A DNA stretch of 64,000 nucleotides from CAYZJR01 sp964503045 (GTDB lineage: Bacteria > Cyanobacteriota > Vampirovibrionia > Obscuribacterales > Obscuribacteraceae). Position numbers and translations under genes: made by a program. This document shows, piece by piece, positions 16,215 through 24,180 of this stretch; position 1 is the stretch's first letter; every line of letters begins with the position of its first letter. Where the stretch lies: positions 1 to 64,000 of the forward strand of contig CAZCZI010000037.1 in NCBI GenBank assembly GCA_964503045.1. The letters are read 5' to 3'. The notes beneath the pieces are model-generated. The model made no database searches, was not told where the DNA came from, and saw only the letters and a list, made by a program, of their open reading frames with translations.

Positions 16215-16898
16215 ATGACCAAAATCCTGCTTGTTGAAGACGACAAAGACTTGACTCAAGTCATTTCCGAATGGCTTATGTCACAAAACTATGGCTTGGA
16301 AATAGCCCACGACGGGCTCTCTGGCTATGAGTTTCTGCGCCAAGGACATTTCGACATTGCCATTCTCGACTGGGACTTGCCTGGAATGACAGGCATGGAG
16401 ATTTTGAAAAAGTACAGAGCAAGTAAGGGAACGATTCCAGTCTTGATGCTCACAGGCAAAAGCAACATCACAGAGAAGGAAGAAGGTCTCGACTCCGGGG
16501 CTGATGATTATTTGACAAAACCATTTAGTATGCGGGAACTGTCTGCGCGCCTGCGCGCGCTTGCCAGACGCCCCGCCGAAACCGTGACTGACGTAATCAA
16601 AGTCGGTGAGTTGGAACTCGATACCGTCAAACACAAGGTATACAAGAGCGGCAAGGATATTCATCTGTTGCCGAAGGATTTTGCTTTGCTGGAGTTTCTC
16701 ATGCGACATCCAGAGGAAGTATTCAGCAGCGACACGCTAATTCAGAGGGTTTGGAACTTCGACTCGGAAGCGACATCAGATGCGGTGCGCACATCGATCA
16801 AGCGAATTCGCAAGAAACTCGATGACAGCGAAGACGAAGATCAATCAATCATCGAGAACGTCAGGCGCATTGGGTATCGGCTCAAGGCCGGCAAGTAG
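16215..16898 (+). CDS. OmpR/PhoB-family response regulator
   Basis: 227 residues. The receiver domain has E8-D9-D10, phospho-acceptor Asp52 in AILDWDLPGMTG and DDYLTKPF for the conserved Lys. The winged-helix DNA-binding domain (about 130-225) ends SIIENVRRIGYRLKAGK. The architecture and wording (DWDLPG, SGADDYLTKPF, SDAVRTSIKRIRKKL) closely match the regulator at 1884-2561. It probably works with the kinase at 14158-15615. It ends 163 bp before an assembly gap. Confidence 0.93.
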   Translation: MTKILLVEDDKDLTQVISEWLMSQNYGLEIAHDGLSGYEFLRQGHFDIAILDWDLPGMTGMEILKKYRASKGTIPVLMLTGKSNITEKEEGLDSGADDYLTKPFSMRELSARLRALARRPAETVTDVIKVGELELDTVKHKVYKSGKDIHLLPKDFALLEFLMRHPEEVFSSDTLIQRVWNFDSEATSDAVRTSIKRIRKKLDDSEDEDQSIIENVRRIGYRLKAGK

Positions 16899-16976
16899 GC
16901 GCTTCACTTGCTATGTTTTTCGAGGAACTCGCGGCGGTGCTTTTGCCGAAATCCTGCGTGCGAGGTCACTTGTCGT

Positions 16977-17060
16977 GTGATCACGCGCCGCGTGGCCACC
17001 ACATACGATGCTTAGTCACCACATGCGATGGCCATGCGCTGCGTGATCACGTGCCGCGTG
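16977..17060. repeat. GTGATCACG repeat cluster beside the assembly gap
   Basis: GTGATCACGCGCCGCGTG at 16977-16994 recurs with one mismatch at 17043-17060 (66-bp period). Between them, CACCACATACGATG (16997-17010) recurs as CACCACATGCGATG (17017-17030). The core GTGATCAC is palindromic. A third copy lies at 23010-23027. The assembly breaks at the end of this cluster, as expected for a dispersed repeat. Confidence 0.7.
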
Positions 17061-17061
17061 A

Positions 17062-17161
17062 NNNNNNNNNNNNNNNNNNNNNNNNNNNNNNNNNNNNNNN
17101 NNNNNNNNNNNNNNNNNNNNNNNNNNNNNNNNNNNNNNNNNNNNNNNNNNNNNNNNNNNNN
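17062..17161. other. Assembly gap (100 N)
   Basis: Exactly 100 N, so the true size is unknown. The left flank is the GTGATCACG repeat cluster; the right flank begins CACGCAGGCGAGCCC. The flanks do not share a long overlap, unlike the gaps at 43926 and 50205. Confidence 0.95.
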
Positions 17162-17276
17162 CACGCAGGCGAGCCCATTTCTTCTATATCCATTAGTATA
17201 AACAAAATCACGAAGAAAGAGGCAAAAGCGTTTCCACTTGTGCCTCTTTATGGTTCTTCCTTCATCTCAGCACCGC

Positions 17277-17387
17277 TCAGCTCTTACGCTTTCTGCTAAA
17301 GAGGGCGATGAGTCCGAAGATGATTGCAAGAATCGGATGCTTCGCAATGAGCATCAGGATTGCCAGTATCAGAAATACGAATGACAT
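17277..17387 (-). CDS. 36-residue single-span membrane peptide
   Basis: Encoded from the ATG at 17387, with AAGGAAAAAA upstream as ribosome site. The product reads MSFVFLILAILMLIAKHPIL, then AIIFGLIALFSRKRKS. It is almost entirely hydrophobic with a basic tail (RKRKS), giving one or two short membrane spans with an inside-positive C-terminus. Its size and layout resemble the 62- and 48-residue membrane proteins later in the same leftward block. Function unknown. Confidence 0.5.
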   Translation of the reverse strand: MSFVFLILAILMLIAKHPILAIIFGLIALFSRKRKS

Positions 17388-17426
17388 GGTTTTTTCCTTT
17401 TGTGCGGGTTTGTCCGCGGTGAATGA

Positions 17427-17753
17427 CTAAAAATTGAGCTGAAACCTCTGGTTGTACCAGTTGGTTGGTTGGTCATCAGGCTGCCTCAGCATGCCGGTTT
17501 CGACAAGGAGTTCAACGACAGCTTGCACGCATTCCTTGTCCACACCGTTTTGGTATTGGCACACTGCGTCTACGGCTTGCTGTCCCGTGAATGTTCCTTG
17601 CGTTTTTGCAAGTTGCATGACGGCGAATTGACCCCAAGTCAAAAACCTGATGTTCGGCTGCTTGAACAACTTTGCTCTGCGAAAAGCGCTCATAGTCGAT
17701 TGTTTGCGGTGCTGTGTGACGCAAAAGCAAACCCGCACCCGGTCTGCCTTCAT
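17427..17753 (-). CDS. Small winged-helix-like protein
   Basis: 108 residues from 17753, or 88 from the internal ATG at 17693 (MSAFRRAKLF), which I find at least as likely because neither start has a clear ribosome site. The core LTWGQFAVMQLAKTQGTFTG, then QQAVDAVCQYQ, then CVQAVVELLVETGMLRQP, has the helix-turn-helix-wing spacing of winged-helix proteins. It could be a DNA-binding regulator or a structural subunit. It lies 30 bp downstream of the AAA+ ATPase in the same direction. Confidence 0.55.
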   Translation of the reverse strand: MKADRVRVCFCVTQHRKQSTMSAFRRAKLFKQPNIRFLTWGQFAVMQLAKTQGTFTGQQAVDAVCQYQNGVDKECVQAVVELLVETGMLRQPDDQPTNWYNQRFQLNF

Positions 17754-17783
17754 AATTGCAATTGGGATTAATCTTCGGCTCGA

Positions 17784-18980
17784 CTACCTTCTGTTGTTAT
17801 CGTGTTCAACAGGCCGCGCGCGACCAAGCGGCTGCGCCAGAATTTCGTCCAGCGAGTTCAAATCAATCAGGTCGCGCCTCCCGGAATTCATTGTCATCAG
17901 CTTAAACAACTCCTCGTCCGCCACTCCCTCTTCAATCTTGAGTGAAAGCACATCGTCTACCACTGTGATGGTTACGCGATCTGCATAACCAACCACCTCC
18001 TGGCTCGTAACTCTGCCCAATACCGGAACGATGACCTGCTCGACTACCTTCTTGATGGCGGCTGCGTTTCCACCCAAGGGGTCAGCCAACTGCAGGACCT
18101 TCTGGCATGCAGCGTCATCGATCAGAATTCGAAAACACTGTTTTGCTTGAAGCACAGTTAAAGCACGTTCCTGAATTTGGGCGATTTCCGCTTTGACGAT
18201 ACCCTTCAAGTCTTCGCGGGAGTGCTGCTTGAAGACAACCACCTTGTCGAGACGGTTGCGAAACTCTGGTTTAAACCTGCGCTTCAAAGCTTTGAACACA
18301 ACACCTTCGATATCTGCATGTGTTATCTGCGTATCGACGGTCTTGAATCCAACGCTCTCTCCAAGGCGTTCCACCTTATCCATCCCCAAGTTCATCGTCA
18401 GAATGAAGACGGTGTTGGCGTAGTTGGCTTCGATGCCGTTGCCGAATGTGAACTTGCCATCGTCGAAGATGCCCATGAAGAGCTGATACAACTCCTCGAT
18501 GCCTCTATCAAACTCGTCCAAGATGACGATATTGACCGGGCAGCGAGAACCCATTCTGGCACGCCTCAAGTTGTGAGGCGAAATCTTAGAGGTCGGGTCT
18601 TTCTGGTTGGGCTTGAGAGCCTCTACTTCAGAAGGCTCCATGTAACCTTTGTAGCTTGTCGGTGCACCTTTTATGTCGATGAGCTGGTGGTCTGAAATGT
18701 AATCGCCGCAGTCGATTTTCGTCAGGGCGTCTTCACTCTTGTGAAACAGCTTAGCAAGAGCCTTCGCTGTCATCGTTTTACCAGTTCTCGATTGACCAAT
18801 CAAAGCGAACACACCAAGGGGTCTGCGCCTGTCGCGCAGCGGATTGTTAAACGCGGTGAAAACCATTTCGGCGATTTCTTCCGCGCCTGGTTGCCCTACA
18901 ACAATCTGTCTGAAACGTTCGACAAACGCAGCGCTTTGCTGGTCTGTGCCGAAGTCTTCGAATTGAAATACTTTTTCCAT
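17784..18980 (-). CDS. Single-module AAA+ ATPase (ClpA/ClpB D2-like)
   Basis: 398 residues. Walker A is GQSRTGKT (62-69), Walker B is VNIVILDEFD with Asp155-Glu156. Sensor-1-like ILTMNLG, the arginine-finger region FRNRLDKVVVFKQ and a C-terminal small domain (about 290-350) are as in ClpB D2. It lacks the N-domain and D1 ring of Clp unfoldases, so it is a stand-alone HCLR-clade ATPase. Such short ClpB-like ATPases are found in cyanobacteria, plasmids and phage-like elements. The substrate is unknown. It sits in a leftward block with small membrane proteins and may power a remodelling complex. Confidence 0.85.
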   Translation of the reverse strand: MEKVFQFEDFGTDQQSAAFVERFRQIVVGQPGAEEIAEMVFTAFNNPLRDRRRPLGVFALIGQSRTGKTMTAKALAKLFHKSEDALTKIDCGDYISDHQLIDIKGAPTSYKGYMEPSEVEALKPNQKDPTSKISPHNLRRARMGSRCPVNIVILDEFDRGIEELYQLFMGIFDDGKFTFGNGIEANYANTVFILTMNLGMDKVERLGESVGFKTVDTQITHADIEGVVFKALKRRFKPEFRNRLDKVVVFKQHSREDLKGIVKAEIAQIQERALTVLQAKQCFRILIDDAACQKVLQLADPLGGNAAAIKKVVEQVIVPVLGRVTSQEVVGYADRVTITVVDDVLSLKIEEGVADEELFKLMTMNSGRRDLIDLNSLDEILAQPLGRARPVEHDNNRR

Positions 18981-19083
18981 TTTTCAGATGTTTTGTGAGG
19001 GCTCCATACGCATGTACGAACGCCCTCGGTTAGAAATTCATTTTGTGATCCTTCTGGTGCGCGTGCTTTGCGCATCCGGTTGT

Positions 19084-19100
19084 TTAGCCACCTCGGCTAA
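19084..19100 (-). terminator. Short hairpin at the stop codon of the 62-residue gene
   Basis: TTAGCC / GGCTAA stem with loop ACCTC. It overlaps the stop codon at 19097-19099. There is no T-run, so it may be an intercistronic RNA element and not a terminator. Confidence 0.25.
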
Positions 19101-19285
19101 GCGCGACCTGATTTTGTGGATTTGCGTTGCGCTCTTATGAGGATGAAGAGAATGGCACCGACAATGATTGACGGAATGATGACCGCGTTGAAACCCTTGT
19201 ATCCGAAAAGGAAGTCAACCCAGACATCAATACAGCCAGGTGCCAGGATAACGAGTCCGAGAATCAAGAAAACTCTTGCCACCAT
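19097..19285 (-). CDS. 62-residue two-span membrane protein
   Basis: Starts MVARVFLILGLVILAPGCID (membrane span 1). A short loop with DVWVDFLFGYKGF follows, then span 2 (NAVIIPSIIVGAILFILI), then a basic tail RAQRKSTKSGRA. The hydrophobic start followed by APGC resembles a lipobox but lacks the strict L-x-G/A-C spacing, so I do not call a lipoprotein. It is part of the leftward block between the zinc-ribbon gene and the AAA+ ATPase. Function unknown. Confidence 0.6.
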   Translation of the reverse strand: MVARVFLILGLVILAPGCIDVWVDFLFGYKGFNAVIIPSIIVGAILFILIRAQRKSTKSGRA

Positions 19286-19297
19286 ATCTGGTATGTT

Positions 19298-19606
19298 TTA
19301 GTTATAAAATTTGATTGCCCGCCCTGTGCCCACAACGCCGCCTGCCATGATTGTTTCCATGCGAAGTTTCGCAGGAATCAAGGTTCTGTCGCTGGGGGTG
19401 ATATGGTTTGCCGTATCAAAGGACTTGCGCATCTGCCAGAGCTCAGTGTCTGTGGTTTCAGGCGCAAAGTGGATTCCCTCGTGAGTACAGAAGGCGGAGC
19501 CATCTGCTTTTACATCAAGGAGTTCGCCACAGCATGGGCATTTGTGTGTTTCGTTTGTCACGGATTCCGGCATACCCAGAATGGTGAATGCATCTACTAT
19601 TTTCAT
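19298..19606 (-). CDS. Small zinc-ribbon-like protein
   Basis: 102 residues. THKCPCCGELLDVKADGSAF followed by CTHEGIHF gives Cys23, Cys25, Cys26 and Cys40 plus nearby His residues, a probable zinc-binding knuckle. The rest is soluble and has no family match that I recognise. The ATG at 19606 is preceded by an A-rich leader without a clear ribosome site. It lies 12 bp upstream of the 62-residue membrane gene in the same direction. Confidence 0.6.
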   Translation of the reverse strand: MKIVDAFTILGMPESVTNETHKCPCCGELLDVKADGSAFCTHEGIHFAPETTDTELWQMRKSFDTANHITPSDRTLIPAKLRMETIMAGGVVGTGRAIKFYN

Positions 19607-19698
19607 TTTTGTTGAATATTATGGATAAGCTTGTTGCTGTTTGGAATTGTTTTCAGCAACAGCTCATCCTGGTTAAACAATAGTGGACAAGCCACTCT

Positions 19699-20034
19699 TT
19701 ACTGCTTGTACTGTTGCCACACTTTGACTTGCGCCCCATCCTTAACAGGAATGGAGAGCTTGCCGCGAAACCTTTTGATCAGCCTCAACGCCGATGGAAC
19801 AATGAGCTTCCCGTTGGTCAGGACTCCTTCGAAGTACTGAGAAAGGATGACTCTGTTTGGCGTGATTGCAACAGTGGTTTTCTTCGCGGGTGTGATGGTT
19901 CCCGAATCAATTTCGACGGCGCAGCCAAGCTCCTTACAGATGCCGTATTCGAATGTGAGTTTTTCGCCGTCTTCGGTTTCAAGTTCTGCTGTGTGAATCC
20001 AGATTGGGAGCCTGTTTGAATCAATGGTACTCAT
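19699..20034 (-). CDS. Hypothetical beta-rich small protein
   Basis: 111 residues from the ATG at 20034 (MSTIDSNRLPIWIHTAELET). Earlier in-frame codons give only low-quality sequence. Alternating hydrophobic strands (EKLTFEYGICKELGCAVEID, TTVAITPNRVILSQYFEGVL, KLIVPSALRLIKRFRGKLSI) suggest a small beta-barrel or OB-like fold. It lies 43 bp downstream of the alpha/beta hydrolase in the leftward block. Function unknown. Confidence 0.55.
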   Translation of the reverse strand: MSTIDSNRLPIWIHTAELETEDGEKLTFEYGICKELGCAVEIDSGTITPAKKTTVAITPNRVILSQYFEGVLTNGKLIVPSALRLIKRFRGKLSIPVKDGAQVKVWQQYKQ

Positions 20035-20077
20035 GACGTACTGTTTTTGTGGTGAAAAATTTGGTTGGGTCCAACTA

Positions 20078-20962
20078 TCAGATGGAACGCACAAATGCTT
20101 GCAGTTCCTTTTCAAACAATTCGACATCTGCCGGGTCCATTTTATTGTGACCGGAGTTAGGCAGAAGCACGAGTTTGCTTGGCTTTGACGCCTTCTGATA
20201 GACGATCTTTGCGTGTTGCACAGAGATTAGATCGTCCTTTTCTCCATGCAGGATCAAAAGCGGTGGGTGTGCCTTCGCCAGGAGTTTCTCATTGTTCAAC
20301 TCAGGGCGGGGGAACATCCAATCGGGATACAGTCGAAGCAACGGCACTTTTTCTCTGGCAATGCTCGATAGAGAAGCGAATCCTGATTGGATTACCAGCC
20401 CTCCGGCATCGCGCTCGTCAGCGACTATTGCGGCAACTGAGGCGCCCAATGAGGCACCATATACGATGATCTGTTTGTGAGTGTAGTGCAGACTGTCGCG
20501 CACGACATCAAAGGCAGCCAGACCATCTTCGACGATATGCTTAACCGTCGGTCTTCCTTGGCTCTTTCCAAAACCGCGTGGCTCGTAGATAAACACGGAG
20601 CAGCCGCTGGCAAGGAAAGTCTTCACGAGTTCAAGGTGGGCAGGAATGTTGCCCGAATTCCCCTGGTGAAACAGTATGATCTTTTTCGCTCCAGGCAAGC
20701 CGAAATACCAGCCTCTGAGCACAGATCCATCGCTCACCACAAAGTTGACTTGTCTGTTTGGCACATCATTAAAGCTAGTCAACGCTGAGTCAGACGCAAC
20801 ACGCAGGTTCGGGTAAAACAGCTTTTTGGCATAAAGTCGAGGAAGCACTCTGGGTGAGAGACTCAGCCAGATTGTGAACAGGCCGGCGACGATCAACAGC
20901 GCAGCTTTAGCTGGAATTCTGTATAGATGGCATTGCGACCAGGGTTTGAAACGCCGTTTCAT
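20078..20962 (-). CDS. Membrane-anchored alpha/beta hydrolase (BEM46/YqkD-like)
   Basis: 294 residues. An N-terminal membrane anchor (ALLIVAGLFTIWLSLSP, about 20-36) is followed by a hydrolase domain. The oxyanion HQGNSGN, the nucleophile elbow VYGASLGAS (Ser in GxSxG), the acid in ILHGEKDDLI and the base in LPNSGHNKM complete a Ser-Asp-His triad. The order and spacing match the serine aminopeptidase S33/BEM46 group. Substrates of this group are mostly unknown; esters or lipids are plausible. It is in the leftward block downstream of the 48-residue membrane gene. Confidence 0.88.
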   Translation of the reverse strand: MKRRFKPWSQCHLYRIPAKAALLIVAGLFTIWLSLSPRVLPRLYAKKLFYPNLRVASDSALTSFNDVPNRQVNFVVSDGSVLRGWYFGLPGAKKIILFHQGNSGNIPAHLELVKTFLASGCSVFIYEPRGFGKSQGRPTVKHIVEDGLAAFDVVRDSLHYTHKQIIVYGASLGASVAAIVADERDAGGLVIQSGFASLSSIAREKVPLLRLYPDWMFPRPELNNEKLLAKAHPPLLILHGEKDDLISVQHAKIVYQKASKPSKLVLLPNSGHNKMDPADVELFEKELQAFVRSI

Positions 20963-21135
20963 GGAACATATGTTTTAAACGTGAGTAGGTTGGAGTCGCC
21001 CTTTTCGCAACCCCGATTAGAAAGAAAGCAAGTCACCGCGGCGCTGGGCGCGGGGCTTGCATTGATGGCCCTAGAGAGGCCATTGAAAGATCTGAAACTT
21101 GCAGGATGTCTATTCCCGAGAAGTTTCAAACCTCA

Positions 21136-21282
21136 TTAACGGAAAATCCATCGCATGAGCAAGAAGAAGCCGACGAAGGCGGCGATACCGATACGGTAAT
21201 CGTCAGCCCACATCAGCTTCAACGTAAGCAGCGCAAGACCCACGACAAATAATCCGATGAGGATTTCTCGCAGGACTTTCAT
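21136..21282 (-). CDS. 48-residue membrane protein
   Basis: From the ATG at 21282: MKVLREILIGLFVVGLALLT, then a short polar turn WADDYR, then IGIAAFVGFFLLMRWIFR. Two membrane spans with a basic end. It starts 11 bp after the S1-domain gene stop codon, in the same direction, so it is probably co-transcribed. Too small for family assignment. Confidence 0.5.
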   Translation of the reverse strand: MKVLREILIGLFVVGLALLTLKLMWADDYRIGIAAFVGFFLLMRWIFR

Positions 21283-21293
21283 GCTATTGGATT

Positions 21294-22463
21294 TTAGTGT
21301 TGCGAATCGGAGTCGGTGTTGGCTTCGAACTGCTTGGTGCGGCTCAAAGCAACACGTGTTCCGTCTTCCTGCATGGCGATGATGCTGACATCAACGCGAT
21401 CTCCTTCCTTGAAGGATTCGGTTTGTCCACCAGCTATCACCTGCAGTTCAGACCAGTGCAAAAGACCCACAACACCGCCCAGGTCAACGAAGTAACCGTA
21501 GGTTTCAACCTTGTCCACGCGACCGTTCAGGATCTGACCCACAGCCAGGCTGGCAGCCAGGCGTCTGCGGTCGAGACCTTTCATGCCGAGGCTGATCTTG
21601 CCGTCTTTCGGGTTGACGCGCATTACCTCGAAGTCGCGTTGCAAGCCCGGTGTAAGCACATCCTTGATGTTCACCTTCGGATGTCCTGTCACCTGAGATT
21701 CATGCACGAAGCCGGTGATGCCGTTGTCGAGTTCAATCAGCGCACCTTGCGCATTTTTGTTCTCTCCGACTTTGATCACTTTCTTCACGCTGCCCGAAAC
21801 GATAGCGCCGACTTCCATCAATGCCACCTGTTCAGCCAGTTTCTCCTGCAGACAACGATTGATGCTCACAACCAGGCTGCCGAACTGTCTGCCGCGGGTC
21901 GGCTCAACGGTCAGCACTTTCACTTCTACCATGGTGTTCACATACGCTTCGTAGTTAGTCCCACGCGGAACTTCGCTGCGAGGAATGAACCCGCGGATAC
22001 CGGCAAACTCTCCCTCCTCAAACACGATGCGCAAACCATGAACGTTGCGATCGCGTTTGCCGACAGCGGTGCAGAAAACTTTTGCAACCACTGTTTCGCC
22101 GGTTTCGGATGCTTCGGCCAGACGTTCCCAGGCGTGTGCTTTCTGCCGCGACATCCAAACTGCGCCCTCCTCTTCATCGCTCTCCAGTACCCAGAAGGCA
22201 GCTGTGTCTCCCAGTTTCAGGTCGCCTGATTCTTTCTTGGAGACGAAGCCGCCAGCTTTTCTGCCGGGGATGTCGATGACAAAGAAGTCTTTGCTTTCGT
22301 GAACGGCTGTGCCAGTTACGATAGCACCGGCTCTGGGTGAGCGGAGAAACTCAAAGCCTTCCAGAGCTTGCGCGAACAGTTGAGCATTCAGTTGATTCTG
22401 TTCGCTTGTTGTTGAATCTTCGCCATCAAAGGAAGTGGCGAGGTCGAAATTGTACTTTCTCAT
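21294..22463 (-). CDS. Four-domain S1 RNA-binding protein (RpsA-like)
   Basis: 389 residues from the ATG at 22463 (MRKYNFDL); a TTG at 22502 would add 13 residues. Four successive S1-type OB domains: about 45-105 (GAIVTGTAVHESKDFFVIDI), 120-195 (FAGIRGFIPRSEV), 210-295 (GAIVSGSVKKVIKV...GITGFVHESQV) and 305-380 (GQILNGRVDKVETYGYFVDL). Domains 3 and 4 are the most canonical. The layout resembles ribosomal protein bS1 of four-domain type. It lies inside an accessory-looking block, so it may be a paralogue and not the housekeeping copy. Confidence 0.85.
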   Translation of the reverse strand: MRKYNFDLATSFDGEDSTTSEQNQLNAQLFAQALEGFEFLRSPRAGAIVTGTAVHESKDFFVIDIPGRKAGGFVSKKESGDLKLGDTAAFWVLESDEEEGAVWMSRQKAHAWERLAEASETGETVVAKVFCTAVGKRDRNVHGLRIVFEEGEFAGIRGFIPRSEVPRGTNYEAYVNTMVEVKVLTVEPTRGRQFGSLVVSINRCLQEKLAEQVALMEVGAIVSGSVKKVIKVGENKNAQGALIELDNGITGFVHESQVTGHPKVNIKDVLTPGLQRDFEVMRVNPKDGKISLGMKGLDRRRLAASLAVGQILNGRVDKVETYGYFVDLGGVVGLLHWSELQVIAGGQTESFKEGDRVDVSIIAMQEDGTRVALSRTKQFEANTDSDSQH

Positions 22464-23009
22464 TCGATTGAAATTTATGCTTCTTGCGAAGCGGTTTAAC
22501 AATTACACTTTCTCATCGCGTGACGACGTGGGGAAAACAGCTTGATGTGCGGATTTGCGATTGTTTTGCTGGTTTGAAGCCCCTGATGCACGGAGTGATA
22601 TGAGTGATTACCCACACCCTAATAAGTTCGACTTATTAAACACAACACATTTAGTAATTCCCGCAGCCCGACAGGCCCGGCACAGAAGGCAATACAGGTG
22701 AACCCTTAGCACCCCTTAATAGATGGAACACCAAATGTGGTGCTTAAAAAGTGGCGAAAAAGGAGCGAATGTAAAGTTACTCAGTTGGTGAGGTCGGTGG
22801 TTTCGGTGTCCGGAACATAGTCATCCGTTTGCCCGGTACAGTGGGCGAGTTGAACAACCACACAGTTAGCTTAGCCGAGTAACTCAACACCTATCGAAGC
22901 TGAGTGACCATGCAATTGGTAACAGCGTTAGCGGACGTTAATGCTTAGCGGGTTGGTGCCATCCGAGTCACCTGATCACCTGACGAGGTTGTAATTGGCC
23001 ACGCGTCGC

Positions 23010-23027
23010 GTGATCACGCGTCGCGAG
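23010..23027. repeat. Third copy of the GTGATCACG repeat
   Basis: GTGATCACGCGTCGCGAG matches the copy at 16977 except at 2 of 18 positions. It is flanked by GCGTCGCG-type direct repeats. Together with copies at 16977 and 17043 it brackets the leftward gene block at 17.2-22.5 kb. Confidence 0.6.
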
Positions 23028-23075
23028 ATCATGCCACTCAGAAAGCCAGCTTGAATTTTATATGCAAAAACGACA

Positions 23076-23094
23076 AGGGGAGAAAACCTCCCCT
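23076..23094 (-). terminator. Intrinsic terminator for the HEAT-repeat gene
   Basis: Perfect 7-bp stem AGGGGAG / CTCCCCT with a 5-nt loop. Read on the minus strand it is followed by TGTCGTTTTT, giving the hairpin plus U-run of a factor-independent terminator about 80 bp after the stop codon at 23174. Confidence 0.65.
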
Positions 23095-23173
23095 CATCCG
23101 GCCTAACCTATGTTCCCTTCAATCAGGATGTACACCTTATCCGCGGGCTCCTTACCGGCCCTCCGCGGGCTCC

Positions 23174-24049
23174 TTACGGGCTCTGAAAGTCCACTAAAAC
23201 GTGGTTGAATTCAGGAACTCTCGAGCGAACATACCACACGACTTGTGGTGCATAATGCCGTTCGAGCACTGTATTTAGTACCGTCCGTTCTCTGCCGGTA
23301 GCAATAGAATAAGCCCTGATTAGCGGCTCTATCGCACGCGGTACCTTTAGCCATCCCAGAAGTTCGGCTGCCTGTTCGCGAACATTTGCTGATGGATGTT
23401 GCAGCTCTCGTGCAAGACGCTCATGACCAGAATTCTTGGCGATCGCCTTGATTGCTTGCTTCGCGCGGTTGACCGAAAGATGTCCGCAACCGGTTGCGAT
23501 GTTGTCCAAGAGCGCTCTTACAGCGATGAATCTATTGGTTCGATTCTTCGAGGCATAGTCGACGATGTAGTTAACCAGCGGTTCTTCCCAAACTCGCAGC
23601 CGTGACGCTGTCGATACTCCAATGCGCACGTCAGGACGACTTCCTTTCATGAGGCGCATCAATTTGTGAAATGCTTCCTGCCTTCCAGCCTCAGATTCGC
23701 ATGTTTCAGCACGCTCGCGAAGAACACGCAATTCTTCAATACGAACCAACTCGGCCACTTGTACGGTACACAGAGACTGACTTATAGTGGGCTCGACTGC
23801 AATTTGTTTTGTCGAGAAATCGAAATCGCAGATCGATTCATCGAGCGTTGGAACGCAAGAAAAAGAATCGGTCTGCGCTTCGTGCGCCAGCGACACGGGG
23901 AGTACCTGAGGCGCTTGGACAGACACTTGTTGTTGAGGTTGAGCCTTTGACTCTAGGCTTAACGAGGATTGCGGCAACTGATGAACAGTGCCGTCCGCCT
24001 GAGAGGGCAGTGACAATGAGTTCAAATTCGAGCTGTGCTGTTGTGCCAT
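23174..24049 (-). CDS. HEAT-repeat protein with disordered N-terminus
   Basis: 291 residues. Residues 1-100 are Gln/Ser/Pro-rich and probably disordered. Residues 110-290 are helical with HEAT-like units, best seen in ARELQHPSANVREQAAELLG followed by WLKVPRAIEPLIRAY. HEAT solenoids bind proteins or nucleic acid; some in cyanobacteria are phycobilin lyase-like, but no specific feature points there. It ends at a clear terminator. Function unknown. Confidence 0.65.
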   Translation of the reverse strand: MAQQHSSNLNSLSLPSQADGTVHQLPQSSLSLESKAQPQQQVSVQAPQVLPVSLAHEAQTDSFSCVPTLDESICDFDFSTKQIAVEPTISQSLCTVQVAELVRIEELRVLRERAETCESEAGRQEAFHKLMRLMKGSRPDVRIGVSTASRLRVWEEPLVNYIVDYASKNRTNRFIAVRALLDNIATGCGHLSVNRAKQAIKAIAKNSGHERLARELQHPSANVREQAAELLGWLKVPRAIEPLIRAYSIATGRERTVLNTVLERHYAPQVVWYVRSRVPEFNHVLVDFQSP

Positions 24050-24180
24050 AGCAAAAATAAGGGGACACGAGCTACGCCAGGTGGCTGAACTCTATGGCAC
24101 GAACATAACAATCACATCACAGACTCAATTTTTGCTGTTCTCCTCCCACTGTTCCAAACAAACGCATCAACGCTTCTTGC

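Larger units (their letters stand above)
22503..23173. other. 670-bp intergenic region with structured repeats
   Basis: No gene seen. It holds a hairpin TAATAAGT-TCG-ACTTATTA (22620-22638) and a long-range pairing AGTTACTC (about 22776) with GAGTAACT (about 22877). The GTGATCACGCG repeat copy is at 23010-23027 and a terminator at 23076-23094. The motif CCGCGGGCTCCTTAC is present twice just before 23174. The middle part (22680-22960) is GC-rich and could encode a structured RNA; I recognise no known RNA family. Confidence 0.4.

Noticed and set aside
22620..22638. TTCGA loop as a tRNA or tmRNA T-arm
   Set aside because: The stem is AT-only, the loop is 3 nt when fully paired, and no acceptor stem, anticodon arm or tmRNA features surround it.
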